From a virus: a DNA stretch of 64,000 nt. The DNA lies in the IMG/VR virus record IMGVR_UViG_3300037502_002506, positions 1 through 64,000 of that record. The stretch is one strand, 5' to 3'. Shown piece by piece: positions 1-8,110 of this stretch (positions within the stretch are counted from its first letter, which is position 1; each line of letters starts with the position of its first letter). The notes beneath the pieces are model-generated. The model had not been told where the DNA came from and ran no database searches. It saw only the letters and a list, made by a program, of their open reading frames with translations. A program made the position numbers and the translations under genes.

Positions 1-65
1 CCTTCTATGTCTGGGACTTTTCCCATTCCTTTGGATCCCGACCATTTGCCTAACCATCCAAGCAT
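1..65 (-). CDS. partial gene at left window edge, unknown product
   Basis: An ATG at 65 opens a reading frame that runs leftward off the window without a stop (begins MLGWLGKWSGSKG). It lies just after the 73-705 fibre gene on the same strand, so it is probably the next gene of the tail operon. The ribosome binding site is weak (GTAGGT) and only 21 codons are visible, so function and even reality are uncertain. Confidence 0.4.
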   Translation of the reverse strand, partial: MLGWLGKWSGSKGMGKVPDIE

Positions 66-72
66 GGGATAC

Positions 73-705
73 CTACGCCGTCAAATCGCCAATAAGTACC
101 CAGGTATCTGTACCAGTTTTGATAAGAGTTGCACCAGAATACCTTGCAGCAATTTTCTTGTTAGAGTTTTTACTATTAATTATTACTCCTACTGTTGCAC
201 CAGCAAAAGTAACATTTCCAGTATTTAATCTTATTACATCTAATCTTTGACCAATTGCGAACGGTACAGCAGAATTAAGTGGAACAGTAATTGTTCTATC
301 AATAGTAGAATCAATTAATATTGTTTGTCCTGCGTCTCCAAGAACTAAAGAGTAGTCCGTTGTTTTTGTATTTAGATATGCGTTATCTAACATTCCTACC
401 CATGATGTGCCGTTATAAATTTGAACTTGGTTTATATCAGTACCACCATCAGTTTGTTCAACAAAACAAACAGTACCTTTTACTGGAGATGTAATTATTG
501 TATTTCTGGCAGCAGGATTTTGAAATCTGTTTACTCCACCCTTAGCACGAATAACGTCATTAACAGTTACTACAGATCCAAAAGTGTGTGCTGCATTCCA
601 GTTATATGCAACATTTGTATTAGCCGTACCAGCAACAGCATACCACGTATCTGACGCTTGATCATACATGTATGCTACTTTACTAGTTGAACTAACTGTT
701 GACAT
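73..705 (-). CDS. putative tail fibre/appendage protein
   Basis: A 210-residue protein with no catalytic motif. It is rich in Thr, Val, Asn and Gly with alternating hydrophobic residues, as expected for beta-structured fibre proteins. The C-terminus (residues 186-208, ARYSGATLIKTGTDTWVLIG) resembles the terminal segment of many phage fibre or appendage proteins. Its start overlaps the stop of the upstream 705-1184 gene by one base (TAATG), so the two are translationally coupled. Family assignment rests on composition and location. Confidence 0.6.
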   Translation of the reverse strand: MSTVSSTSKVAYMYDQASDTWYAVAGTANTNVAYNWNAAHTFGSVVTVNDVIRAKGGVNRFQNPAARNTIITSPVKGTVCFVEQTDGGTDINQVQIYNGTSWVGMLDNAYLNTKTTDYSLVLGDAGQTILIDSTIDRTITVPLNSAVPFAIGQRLDVIRLNTGNVTFAGATVGVIINSKNSNKKIAARYSGATLIKTGTDTWVLIGDLTA

Positions 706-1184
706 TAATATTTACCTCCCCAAAGTGTTGCTGTGCCAGAAACTAATGTTTGAGTACACGTAACAGATAGAGAAGAAATTACAGTTGTTTTTAAATATCC
801 TAAAGATGTAGTTAATCCCTGTGCTGATATAATTTGTTTTGAGTTTACGCTTACTGCATAATCTAAAATATCAACGAAATTATTAGATACTGCAGTAATA
901 GTATCAGAAAGTGTTCCTAGAGAAGGAATTGTGTTTCTTAAATAGTCTAATGCTGTTGTACTACCATTTACAACTAAAGTAAGAGCAGCATTTCCAGATG
1001 GGACTCCATTATGATATAGACCACTATAAACTATTTTTAGTCTATCGTAGGTTGCTGGTATAGACGAAAAGGTTAATGATGTGGATGTGTTATTGGCAGT
1101 TTTAGTATCTAACTGAGTCCACTTAATATATAAATCACTTGTAGTCAATCCACCTGAAGTAGAAGGATATACAGAATAACTCAT
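705..1184 (-). CDS. putative tail appendage protein
   Basis: A 159-residue Ser/Thr/Leu-rich protein of predicted beta character, with no signal peptide or membrane segment. The region around residues 20-75 (SLTFSSIPATYDRLKIVYSG) resembles the start of beta-sandwich modules in phage tail proteins. It overlaps the 1181-1483 gene by four bases (ATGA) upstream and the 73-705 gene by one base downstream. A role in the fibre or receptor-binding complex is inferred. Confidence 0.55.
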   Translation of the reverse strand: MSYSVYPSTSGGLTTSDLYIKWTQLDTKTANNTSTSLTFSSIPATYDRLKIVYSGLYHNGVPSGNAALTLVVNGSTTALDYLRNTIPSLGTLSDTITAVSNNFVDILDYAVSVNSKQIISAQGLTTSLGYLKTTVISSLSVTCTQTLVSGTATLWGGKY

Positions 1185-1483
1185 GCAACCTCAACTCCGC
1201 TTATATGAAATTTAACAGTGGTAGCAGATGCAGATCCTGAAATTGTGTCTGCTGCTTCTAATACCTGCTTCAATTCAAAAGTAGCCATGCTATTTGCTGC
1301 AAGTGTTGCTGCAGAAAGCAAAGCGGTACCATTAAGATTAATCGTAAAAGTAGCAGATACAGAATCTGTATTTGTTACACAGATATCAGTAACAATACCA
1401 GTTTTTCCAGAACCTACAGTATAAAGTGTAGTGTTAGATGTTGCTGCATTTCCACGGTACATTAATTTTGGTGTAGTAGCCAT
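1181..1483 (-). CDS. small beta-rich tail protein
   Basis: A 100-residue protein with regular Thr/Ala/Ser beta-strand patterns (TFTINLNGTALLSAATLAAN). Such short Ig-like or jelly-roll proteins are frequent in actinophage tail operons. A GGAGGA ribosome binding site lies immediately upstream. No enzymatic residues are seen. The structural role is inferred from the operon. Confidence 0.55.
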   Translation of the reverse strand: MATTPKLMYRGNAATSNTTLYTVGSGKTGIVTDICVTNTDSVSATFTINLNGTALLSAATLAANSMATFELKQVLEAADTISGSASATTVKFHISGVEVA

Positions 1484-1491
1484 ATCTCCTC

Positions 1492-2127
1492 CTAATACGC
1501 ACCCATCACGGATGAAATTATAATAGACTCAGTATCTACTTGTTGCCATTTGACTCCAAGTGGCTGAGTGTTATCTGCAGTTAATACAGTTCCATTTGCC
1601 CCTACAGACAAATTATCTATATTATTTGCAGAACTGCCAATAAGTATATCACCCTTTGCCTGAATAATATTCTTTAGGTCATTAATTCTTACCCATCCAA
1701 TATCGTCATAAACGTATGTATCTAATGCTTCTGAGTCTTTGTCTACCCATAAAACTCCATTAACCAAATTTTCTGTTGGAGCCTCATTAGTATAAAATGC
1801 TGATGCATATAAAGTTTCTACTGCTCCACCATTTGAGTCCGACGCCATAGCGATGTAGCCGTCTGTTGGAGAAACTAGTGCTCCAATTTGTGCAAGGGTA
1901 AGATAATCAGAACCTATTCCAAGTTCTTCTTGGTCTGTAACTCTATCGCTTAAATTTTGTAAATGCTTTGCTAGTGATGGATTTGGAAGTTGTGTAGGAT
2001 CTGTACTGGTTGTATCATAATCATAGGAGCCATACAGAAATGCCTTAAGGGCTGCTTGTATATCAGCCGTATCATCGTAACCTGGTTGCTTTGTATTCCA
2101 TAAGCCACCTATATTTTCAACTGCCAC
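1492..2127 (-). CDS. putative tail fibre protein
   Basis: A 211-residue protein. The N-terminal 60 residues look like an attachment domain. Residues 105-135 (VNGVLWVDKDSEALDTYVYD) and the C-terminal part (residues 165-195, ILIGSSANNIDNLSVGANGT then LTADNTQPLGVKW) match a motif common in phage fibre proteins. That motif typically sits next to trimeric shafts or chaperone-like tips. A fibre function is likely. Which receptor it binds cannot be said. Confidence 0.65.
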   Translation of the reverse strand: MAVENIGGLWNTKQPGYDDTADIQAALKAFLYGSYDYDTTSTDPTQLPNPSLAKHLQNLSDRVTDQEELGIGSDYLTLAQIGALVSPTDGYIAMASDSNGGAVETLYASAFYTNEAPTENLVNGVLWVDKDSEALDTYVYDDIGWVRINDLKNIIQAKGDILIGSSANNIDNLSVGANGTVLTADNTQPLGVKWQQVDTESIIISSVMGAY

Positions 2128-2144
2128 CTAAATCACCCCTTCGA

Positions 2145-2699
2145 TTATACCACCGAAATATGAAGGTTAGCCGTTCTGGATCCATTGATATCGATCCAAT
2201 TGGTGCCGTCAAATTCCTTGGCATAAAATGTTATTTTTAAATTTTGAATACTGCTAACAGTAACTACCTCAGTTTTTATAGAACTAACTATTGGGTATCC
2301 TGCTGGGGTAGAAAAAGTAACTTGTACACTAAAATTAGAAGCATCAGTATTTCCAACATATGAAGGATCTACAATATCTGCAATAGGAATATAACAATAA
2401 TTTTGTGTTGTAAAGTCTATGCTTGTATTTTTAACATAAGTGTTTGGAATTAATTTTGTAAGTGTTTGCCATTGTAATGTTCCTAATGCCTCAACATATT
2501 GATAAATCATTAAATATTCGTCATCTGTTGTAAGAAGGTTTATGTAAAGGTCAAATACATTTGGAGTCTGTCCAATATCTACAAGATCTGGTTTTCCATT
2601 ACCAGCATAGATTCTGCTTCCACGATCACCTTGTGGCCCAAAATCAACTTCTACTTCAACTATTTCTGGTCCGCCAAGAACTAATATATCTTCTGCCAT
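2145..2699 (-). CDS. tail protein with a short collagen-like start
   Basis: A 184-residue protein with one short Gly-X-Y run near residues 21-28 (GPQGDRGSR), followed by an acidic linker and a beta-rich C-terminal domain. The Gly-X-Y remnant relates it to the two full collagen-like proteins upstream, so it is probably part of the same fibre. The stop is two bases from the start region of the 2702-3121 gene. Confidence 0.6.
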   Translation of the reverse strand: MAEDILVLGGPEIVEVEVDFGPQGDRGSRIYAGNGKPDLVDIGQTPNVFDLYINLLTTDDEYLMIYQYVEALGTLQWQTLTKLIPNTYVKNTSIDFTTQNYCYIPIADIVDPSYVGNTDASNFSVQVTFSTPAGYPIVSSIKTEVVTVSSIQNLKITFYAKEFDGTNWIDINGSRTANLHISVV

Positions 2700-2701
2700 A
2701 T

Positions 2702-3121
2702 TTATCCTAGATTTGAAGAACTTGTAACTTGATCAATTATAGTTATAGTTCCTGTCATTAAAGTAACAATCATTGGATAGTCTCCACCATTTGCTGGCTT
2801 ACTTACTTGAACATCATAAACATAAGTTTTTGCTGGATCTAAATACTGAGAATCGCCTGGTCTTATTGCACACGTTACATAAGTTTTATCATCAGAAATT
2901 TTTGCATAACACTTGTGATACCCAGGAGCAGAATCTCCACCTCTGGCTTCTGCAAATGCAAAAACAGCACTGTCAAAATTAGCAGTTAATTGATTGTTAT
3001 CGTGATCATAAACGAATGGAGATAAAGAATAAACGCTTCCATCTGATGCTTTAGGATAGACACGAAACTCATAGGTGTCACCCTTATAATAGTTAATATT
3101 GTATGTACCTGGAAATGCCAT
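2702..3121 (-). CDS. putative baseplate/appendage protein
   Basis: A 139-residue protein beginning with an Ig-like or baseplate-upper-protein-like pattern (YKGDTYEFRVYPKASDGSVY). It is an apparent distant paralogue of the 4460-4846 product: both have an R/K-GDT core followed by beta strands and a conserved (V/F)DVQV strand. Each precedes or follows a collagen-like gene, which suggests it anchors the fibres. A GAGGA ribosome binding site is present. Confidence 0.55.
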   Translation of the reverse strand: MAFPGTYNINYYKGDTYEFRVYPKASDGSVYSLSPFVYDHDNNQLTANFDSAVFAFAEARGGDSAPGYHKCYAKISDDKTYVTCAIRPGDSQYLDPAKTYVYDVQVSKPANGGDYPMIVTLMTGTITIIDQVTSSSNLG

Positions 3122-3137
3122 AGTTCCTCCTCGTAAA

Positions 3138-3857
3138 TTATATCACAGACACGTATATAGAATTCATTATTACGGATGAGTCATAATCAGTTCTAATTTG
3201 AGGTACCGCTCCAGAATTCCACATAGCATTATCTTCTATAAAAAAATGTTGTGTTACGTACATATTATAAACATACTGATATTTTAATGATGCTACAAAC
3301 TGCGAAATCTCGGTGGTAGATTTAGGAAAGAACGTTCTTATCCAAATTTCAGTATTGTTATAGTTTGTAGTAAGTTCAAAATTATAAGTAACAAATACTT
3401 GGGATCCTAATTTTAAACCTTTAAAATTTAACATTCTTTGCTCTTTATTCCAAAGGCTTACAGATCCTTCTGGCAGATATTTTTCATTTGTATTAGATCC
3501 TTGACCATCTACCCAAACATTTACCCAACCATCGTCTCCATAATTAACGCCAAGATTTGTTGGTCTTCTATTATTATTAAAATATGATGCCCATCCCGCT
3601 TGCTGTCCAGACGAAGACAAAGAACTTAAGCCGTCTTTGCCAGGTGTGCCTCTATCGCCTTTAGGACCCTGAATCCCGTCTTTTCCTGCAGGCCCTTGAG
3701 GTCCAGGTACCCCTTCAGGTCCCTGTGGTCCCATCGGGCCAGGAACAGGAACATAATTAATTAAAACATCAGTGTTGGTAGTCTGAGTTTCTACAACTTG
3801 TGCAGCATAACTAGATTTTTTGCTTGAAGGAAAGTCCATGGATTTTGAGACTGCCAT
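3138..3857 (-). CDS. collagen-like tail fibre protein
   Basis: A 239-residue protein with a Gly-X-Y tract at about residues 38-76, including PGPMGPQGPEGVPGPQGPAG and then GKDG, KGDRG and GKDG units. This is flanked by a basic N-terminal segment and a 160-residue globular beta-rich C-terminus. Collagen-like tracts in phage proteins form trimeric shafts. Several prolines sit at the Y position before Gly, the position modified by collagen prolyl 4-hydroxylases, which is notable given the oxygenases encoded elsewhere in the window. Confidence 0.8.
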   Translation of the reverse strand: MAVSKSMDFPSSKKSSYAAQVVETQTTNTDVLINYVPVPGPMGPQGPEGVPGPQGPAGKDGIQGPKGDRGTPGKDGLSSLSSSGQQAGWASYFNNNRRPTNLGVNYGDDGWVNVWVDGQGSNTNEKYLPEGSVSLWNKEQRMLNFKGLKLGSQVFVTYNFELTTNYNNTEIWIRTFFPKSTTEISQFVASLKYQYVYNMYVTQHFFIEDNAMWNSGAVPQIRTDYDSSVIMNSIYVSVI

Positions 3858-3866
3858 GGATTAATC

Positions 3867-4460
3867 CTATAGATCTCCGACTTTATTTACTGTCAAAATA
3901 ATCGACGGTATAGAAGGAACTCCAACTGGAGTAACAGCGTCAGTAACTGCACCAATAGAAACGTTTGTAGATGCTGTATACCACATTAACTGAAAGTCTT
4001 GTGGAAGTGTATTACAATCAACAAAGAAGTTCCATGCAGCAACGCTATATGTTGTATTATTTGCCATATGAATTATTGTTGCGGTATCTGGAACATCCAC
4101 CCCATTATGTCTTAACCAAATATAAATCTCTGCAGAGGATCCACCTGTTTTTTGTAATTGTGCAGAGAATGCAATATTATAAATTCCAAGGTTTGCCATT
4201 GTAATATGTGATCCATCTACAATAGAAACTCCGTTGCTTACATCTGTTGAGTTTAATTCAAATGGTCTAATTGATCCGCCAGTTTGTATTGTTGTATCAA
4301 AAAATGATCCAAATTTTAAATTTGTAATTGATCCAGGTTCTCCTTGTGGGCCAGGTTCTCCTTGTGGACCCTGTAGTCCTTGTGGTCCTTGTGGTCCTTG
4401 TGGTCCTTGTTCTCCTGGAACTGATGCTCCTGGCATCGGGACTATCTTAATAACTGCCAT
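3867..4460 (-). CDS. collagen-like tail fibre protein
   Basis: A 197-residue protein from the ATG at 4460. That start was chosen because it overlaps the upstream stop (TAATG) and is preceded by GGAGGA. Residues 15-45 are a Gly-X-Y tract of GPQ and GEP units (about ten triplets). Residues 50-197 form a beta-sandwich of C1q/TNF-like appearance ([20 protein letters not shown]). Collagen followed by a C1q-like head is a known trimeric phage receptor-binding architecture. A longer frame upstream lacks a good start and is not supported. Confidence 0.8.
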   Translation of the reverse strand: MAVIKIVPMPGASVPGEQGPQGPQGPQGLQGPQGEPGPQGEPGSITNLKFGSFFDTTIQTGGSIRPFELNSTDVSNGVSIVDGSHITMANLGIYNIAFSAQLQKTGGSSAEIYIWLRHNGVDVPDTATIIHMANNTTYSVAAWNFFVDCNTLPQDFQLMWYTASTNVSIGAVTDAVTPVGVPSIPSIILTVNKVGDL

Positions 4461-4846
4461 TATAAACTTCCTCCTGGTGAAACATCTCCAATAACATATA
4501 TTGTTCCTACTACTGGAGTCCAAACTAAATCATCAACAATTACCTGAACGTCAAATAATAACTCTGCAACAGTTGATTTATATCCAGTTCCCCAGTTTTC
4601 TGTTGTTTCTGGTTCTGCTGTTATATCTACATATCCATCAAATGCGTTACAATTTAAAGAATCTAGTACATCTCCAAATTGATCGTACGCTGTACACTTA
4701 TATGTCCAATTTTCTGTATCGTAATATGTTACTTCGTCGTCTTGATAAAATTCAACACGTAATGTTGCTGTATCTCCACGAACTACTCTCCATTGTATAG
4801 TAACTGGATCAGCACCAAAAATTTCGGGAGCACAAGAATTTGCCAT
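4460..4846 (-). CDS. putative baseplate/appendage protein
   Basis: A 128-residue first gene of the leftward tail operon. The core ([19 protein letters not shown]) resembles N-terminal domains of baseplate upper proteins and Ig-like tail proteins. TATAAT lies 8 bases before the ATG on the minus strand, so the mRNA probably has almost no leader. It ends in a GGAGGA that serves the next gene. Confidence 0.55.
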   Translation of the reverse strand: MANSCAPEIFGADPVTIQWRVVRGDTATLRVEFYQDDEVTYYDTENWTYKCTAYDQFGDVLDSLNCNAFDGYVDITAEPETTENWGTGYKSTVAELLFDVQVIVDDLVWTPVVGTIYVIGDVSPGGSL

Positions 4847-4874
4847 AATAACAGATTATACCATGAAAAATGGA

Positions 4875-4919
4875 CTTGCTCCAAAGTCGGTGGGTATGAG
4901 AGACAGACCAAGGAGCAAG
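4875..4919. repeat. 8-bp inverted repeat with 29-base loop
   Basis: CTTGCTCC at 4875-4882 is perfectly complementary to GGAGCAAG at 4912-4919. It sits just upstream of the leftward tail operon. It could be an operator or an RNA hairpin. No T-run follows on either strand, so a terminator is unlikely. Confidence 0.5.
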
Positions 4920-4971
4920 CAATTAAAATTATATCATAACGGATAAAACGGACAAATGGTAATTATAGTTT

Positions 4972-4999
4972 TTGAACTATAAAATCTTTATGGTATAGT
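4972..4999 (+). promoter_or_regulatory. possible rightward promoter
   Basis: TTGAAC (4972-4977), a 16-base spacer and TATAGT (4994-4999) form a sigma70-like promoter pointing right. No plus-strand gene begins before 5443, so the transcript would start with a long leader crossing the repeats at 5014-5111. Confidence 0.4.
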
Positions 5000-5013
5000 G
5001 TTTATAGGGTTTG

Positions 5014-5111
5014 TGGGGGCTTTGCACTGAGAGATAATACTCACTTCTCAACATCAGATTGCTATATAAAAATCTATGGGGGGAGGGGGGGCTTTCCCTA
5101 AAAGATAATAC
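5014..5111. repeat. pair of imperfect direct repeats
   Basis: Two units at about 5014-5041 and 5084-5111 share GGGGGCTTT, then 7-11 variable bases, then AGATAATACT, about 70 bases apart. The second is preceded by a G-rich run. The function is unknown. They lie in the intergenic region between the tail operon and the 5126-5410 gene. Confidence 0.5.
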
Positions 5112-5125
5112 TTATATTATATATA

Positions 5126-5410
5126 TTACTTTTTATTAGAAATATAATCAATAAGAATTACATACATCTTATCGAGTTTTTTATCCATATCTCTTCTAAC
5201 CATATCTGCTTCATTTTGACGCTCTTTGATATCGTACATTTCTTTTTTTATGTCTTTGATTTCATCTCTCATTGAAGATCCAGAATTTGGTTTTAATTCA
5301 GACAAATAATGTTTAACCATCCACTTGATTCCATAAGCAATACCTGATAGAATAGTACAGATGCCTATTATTATTTCAATTACTAGAGCGGTTCCTTCTG
5401 TAGCAAACAT
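5126..5410 (-). CDS. membrane-anchored coiled-coil protein, possible holin accessory
   Basis: A 94-residue protein from the ATG at 5410. One transmembrane helix spans about residues 7-29 (ALVIEIIIGICTILSGIAYG). A charged coiled coil follows (about residues 45-85, heptads of Lys/Glu/Asp). This topology is typical of small phage membrane proteins near lysis or tail genes. A TATAAT on the minus strand lies 9 bases before the start. An upstream in-frame start at 5467 would overlap the divergent gene and is less likely. Confidence 0.6.
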   Translation of the reverse strand: MFATEGTALVIEIIIGICTILSGIAYGIKWMVKHYLSELKPNSGSSMRDEIKDIKKEMYDIKERQNEADMVRRDMDKKLDKMYVILIDYISNKK

Positions 5411-5442
5411 AACGAGTATATTATAAAGGGAATTTTTAAAAA

Positions 5443-6210
5443 ATGAAAACTGAGATACTTCAAACACTAGAGCATTCTACAAATTTAATAATATCCCCAG
5501 ATATGGATGGTTTTGTTTCGGCGCAGTTATTGAATCGTTACAACGGAGCAAAAATTGTCGGCACGTATGACAAGAATATTCTTTGTCTTTCGAACGGAAT
5601 TAGTCCTAGAGATTGTTTGTTTGTCGATTGCGATATAAATCATCCAGATTATGTTTCAATAGGCAATCATATGCGTTTAGCAAATGACAATATGTCGTCG
5701 AAAAGTTTTAACCCCAATATTCACTTCGGCATAACTAAGTACAGCGACAAGTTTCCATTCGCAACCGCTTATTTAATTGCGTTCGCAACAGGAATTCAAA
5801 CATCGGCGACAGAGATGATACGCATGGCATACGCTGACTCTACTCTACGCAATATGGATAATTACAGCGACAACATGCGAACATGGTCTGATAGGATGGT
5901 TTGTCCTGCAGTAGAGTATGTTATTTATGAAACCGAAGATGCCAGAAAAATTGACGACGGTATACGAATCAAATATCCAAACCAATCCTTTACGTCAAAG
6001 AGATATGGCAAAGATCGGTATATACAAACCCTTAATGAGGCTTTCGTCCAAGAGAAGGTTTCACATGAAACATTAACACATGGATATAAATATCAAACCG
6101 ATAAAGTTGGTTTGACCACCACCAAGAAATATATGTGTGATATTTTCTCATATGCTGAAGTATATTCAGGAGAATATTCTGTTACGTATTATGATATGAT
6201 GGATTGGTGA
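5443..6210 (+). CDS. DHH-like phosphoesterase-type protein
   Basis: A 255-residue protein. The N-terminus carries motifs of the DHH phosphoesterase superfamily (RecJ/NrnA/PPX1 fold): SPDMDG at 18-23 corresponds to motif I (H-x-D-x-DG), VDCD at 61-64 to motif II, and GNH at 74-76 replaces the DHH triad. Family members hydrolyse small RNA or DNA oligomers, cyclic dinucleotides or polyphosphate with Mn2+. The replaced His and Asp residues mean activity is not assured. It is followed by two small genes in an apparent operon. Assignment is from motif spacing only. Confidence 0.55.
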   Translation: MKTEILQTLEHSTNLIISPDMDGFVSAQLLNRYNGAKIVGTYDKNILCLSNGISPRDCLFVDCDINHPDYVSIGNHMRLANDNMSSKSFNPNIHFGITKYSDKFPFATAYLIAFATGIQTSATEMIRMAYADSTLRNMDNYSDNMRTWSDRMVCPAVEYVIYETEDARKIDDGIRIKYPNQSFTSKRYGKDRYIQTLNEAFVQEKVSHETLTHGYKYQTDKVGLTTTKKYMCDIFSYAEVYSGEYSVTYYDMMDW

Positions 6211-6407
6211 GAGATGATGTTAAGTTTACGGATTTATTTGATCCTAATCAGCCAAGAAGTGATAGGGCCTTAATTGAATCCCGCCTCGAAATATGCAATT
6301 CGTGTGAATGGTTTAACAAGCGTATGGTAAAATGTAAGAAGTGTGGTTGTTTTATGAAATTGAAGTCAACCTTAAAACAAGCAAAATGTCCGATAGGAAA
6401 GTGGTAA
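6204..6407 (+). CDS. small zinc-ribbon protein
   Basis: A 67-residue protein with Cys residues at CNSC, CKKCGC and CPIGKW, which probably bind one zinc ion. The pattern ESRLEICNSCEWFN ... CKKCGCFM is a recurrent small phage protein of unknown function. It overlaps the end of the DHH-like gene by seven bases, so the two are probably co-translated. Confidence 0.7.
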   Translation: MVRDDVKFTDLFDPNQPRSDRALIESRLEICNSCEWFNKRMVKCKKCGCFMKLKSTLKQAKCPIGKW

Positions 6408-6408
6408 T

Positions 6409-6600
6409 ATGAAAAAAGAAGAAGTTGTAGAGATTATGATTTATACCGTCAATAATTACAATATTGAAGGTGCCGAGAGGGCTGGTTTAAACCATGAACA
6501 AATTCAAAACATGTTAGATACTAGCAGGCCAGGATTAGAGTATATGTTTAATAGGATTTATGATGATCTTGTTAAAAAGGGTGCTCTTACGGCTGAGTAG
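6409..6600 (+). CDS. hypothetical small protein
   Basis: A 63-residue mostly helical acidic protein starting two bases after the preceding stop. No recognisable family. It converges with the minus-strand gene 6587-6802, overlapping it tail to tail by 14 bases. Confidence 0.6.
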   Translation: MKKEEVVEIMIYTVNNYNIEGAERAGLNHEQIQNMLDTSRPGLEYMFNRIYDDLVKKGALTAE

Positions 6601-6802
6601 GTTTACAAGAACAGTTTGAGCAACATTGTTCTTTGAAGATTTTTAATGCCAAACCATCGTTTTCTGGTCTGCCTAGATCTTCCCAAAACTTTTCTCTACC
6701 CATAGCATCTGTTTCTGGTATAACTGATGATTCATAGTTAGGGGATATACCACTTTTACACCAATCGAGATTTTGATCCCCCGCATTTTTTAGGTTTTCC
6801 AT
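6587..6802 (-). CDS. hypothetical Cys-rich-tailed protein, leaderless
   Basis: A 71-residue protein from ATG 6802. The start was chosen because TATAAT lies exactly six bases upstream on the minus strand, as at other genes here, giving a leaderless mRNA. The C-terminus has CCSNCSC, a possible metal site. No family recognised. Confidence 0.6.
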   Translation of the reverse strand: MENLKNAGDQNLDWCKSGISPNYESSVIPETDAMGREKFWEDLGRPENDGLALKIFKEQCCSNCSCKPTQP

Positions 6803-6913
6803 ATATTGATTATACACTAAATCTGAAAAATTTTTTAAAAACCATTTTTATGAAAATCTGAATATTTTTCAAAGATGCATGATACATAAATAATAAAAAT
6901 AAAAGCAAAAAAA

Positions 6914-6953
6914 TAGTGAGCACATAATGAAGGATCAGAGTTATGCGCTCACT
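6914..6953 (-). terminator. terminator of the leftward small-gene cluster
   Basis: AGTGAGCnCATAA pairs with its complement across a 13-base loop (13-bp stem, one mismatch). On the minus strand it is followed by a run of seven T. It lies just after the stop of the 6973-7164 gene. Confidence 0.75.
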
Positions 6954-6972
6954 ACTGGGGCAAGTTTTTATT

Positions 6973-7164
6973 CTATTCCGCACCCTGCCTTTTTCCAAAT
7001 AGCCACCCATGATGTATTCCAATGAGAGGTGCGTCAATATTTACCGCAATACCTACTGGAAGTGATGTTGAAAATGTAGAAATAAAAGTTTCTACTGTTT
7101 CTTTGTTAGGGAGATTTATTGTCTTACTCTCTCCGTTAGTTGTTGTTAGTTTTACTGGTATCAT
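6973..7164 (-). CDS. hypothetical small protein
   Basis: A 63-residue protein with a clear AGGAGA ribosome binding site. The N-terminus forms predicted beta strands (IPVKLTTTNGESKTINLPN). No family recognised. It begins inside the upstream 7136-7279 gene (29-base overlap) and is the last gene before the terminator. Confidence 0.6.
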   Translation of the reverse strand: MIPVKLTTTNGESKTINLPNKETVETFISTFSTSLPVGIAVNIDAPLIGIHHGWLFGKRQGAE

Positions 7165-7279
7165 TTTTATTTTCTCCTAATTGTATTTTATCATAATGTG
7201 AGCGGTCATAGTTAGCAAGTGTTCCACCATTAGCAAGGTGAGCCTTTCTGCGTAGTTGTTCTGCTGAGTAGTTAGCCAT
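7136..7279 (-). CDS. hypothetical small basic protein
   Basis: 47 residues (starts MANYSAEQLRRKAHLANGG). Its ATG overlaps the end of the 7272-7391 gene by eight bases and its 3' end overlaps the next gene, the tight packing typical of this arm. No family recognised. Confidence 0.5.
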   Translation of the reverse strand: MANYSAEQLRRKAHLANGGTLANYDRSHYDKIQLGENKNDTSKTNNN

Positions 7280-7391
7280 TTGCTACACACTCGCAAGGTT
7301 CAATGCTGTAATCGTATCTATCACCATAGAATACATAACCTTTTCCGTAGCATGATGAGCATTTGATTTCTATTGTTTTGTATAGTTTCAT
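7272..7391 (-). CDS. small DnaJ-type zinc-binding protein
   Basis: 39 residues with CSSCYGKGYVFYGD and CEC. The CxxCxGxG element is that of DnaJ zinc repeats. It is a clear relative of the plus-strand 10101-10313 product (CNLCEGKGVFYFGSG ... CEC). Preceded by GAAAGGATAA five bases before ATG. Confidence 0.6.
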   Translation of the reverse strand: MKLYKTIEIKCSSCYGKGYVFYGDRYDYSIEPCECVANG

Positions 7392-7440
7392 TTATTTATC
7401 CTTTCAATAATGTAAGTCTATCAGGTAGCACTGACAAGGA

Positions 7441-7617
7441 CTAGCCTTGCCAATGTTGAGAGTCATCACCCTCATCTACTCTAACAGTTTCGATAGTGTA
7501 GCCCCAACGGACTAGGCTATCTAGCAAGTCATTTATTTGATACTCGCTAACCATGAGGCGATTTACTACCTCTACTAGTGTGCCGTCTTTTTCGGCTGTG
7601 TAACTAAGTGTTTTCAT
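7441..7617 (-). CDS. hypothetical small protein
   Basis: 58 residues (MKTLSYTAEKDGTLVEVVNR), with GAAAGGATAA upstream of the ATG. Predicted to be alpha/beta. No family recognised. It is part of a run of leftward genes each with its own ribosome binding site. Confidence 0.55.
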   Translation of the reverse strand: MKTLSYTAEKDGTLVEVVNRLMVSEYQINDLLDSLVRWGYTIETVRVDEGDDSQHWQG

Positions 7618-7706
7618 TTAGTTATCCTTTCTATTTAGTAATCTTATCCTATACCCTGCCACTGACATTTTGGGGTGTCTGTGGGGTGTGTCCCCTGTGA
7701 TTTATA

Positions 7707-7826
7707 TCACTTGCAATCGCACACTTTGTGCTGCTTGTAGAATTGATGCCCACTCTTTGGGCAAGTTACATATTCACTAGGCTTGACTATCATATAGTCG
7801 TTTCTTGATTCGAAAATTGTGTTCAT
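7707..7826 (-). CDS. hypothetical zinc-binding peptide
   Basis: 39 residues (MNTIFESRNDYMIVKPSEYV) ending with a CPKSGHQF ... CDC arrangement that may bind zinc. GAAAGGATAAG precedes the start. Function unknown. Confidence 0.5.
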   Translation of the reverse strand: MNTIFESRNDYMIVKPSEYVTCPKSGHQFYKQHKVCDCK

Positions 7827-7911
7827 TTTCTTATCCTTTCTTTATTTTCTAATACTGGAAGTATAACAGAGGGGACTGACATTTTGACCCGTTTTTCGGG
7901 CGTGTCGTCCA

Positions 7912-8079
7912 TCAATTTTTGTGAGTTGCCTCACACTCTGGAGCACACTTAGATGGGAGGCTCCATAGGTACTTGAGGAGAGCCTTTCTCTCAGATAGTG
8001 AGATTTCAGGGTGATGTCCCTTGACACCTCCATGCTGATACTCATAAACGATTTTTTCTAATGTTTTATTTGATAACAT
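7912..8079 (-). CDS. hypothetical small protein
   Basis: 55 residues (MLSNKTLEKIVYEYQHGGVK), containing CAPEC and several His. It is first in the leftward small-gene cluster, preceded by GAAAGGATAT and by the promoter at 8111-8139. A frame on the same strand from 8045 is its shadow. Confidence 0.6.
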   Translation of the reverse strand: MLSNKTLEKIVYEYQHGGVKGHHPEISLSERKALLKYLWSLPSKCAPECEATHKN

Positions 8080-8110
8080 AACTAAATATCCTTTCTAAAA
8101 ATACAATAGT

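Noticed and set aside
5078-5095. G-run as a G-quadruplex
   Set aside because: Two G tracts separated by one A, without four spaced runs; not enough for a typical quadruplex.
6810-7037. 75-codon minus-strand hydrophobic frame
   Set aside because: Overlaps the terminator at 6914-6953 and the 6973-7164 gene; hydrophobicity arises from A/T tracts.
7842-8045. 67-codon minus-strand frame
   Set aside because: Shadow of the better-supported 7912-8079 gene, which has GAAAGGAT and a promoter in the right place.
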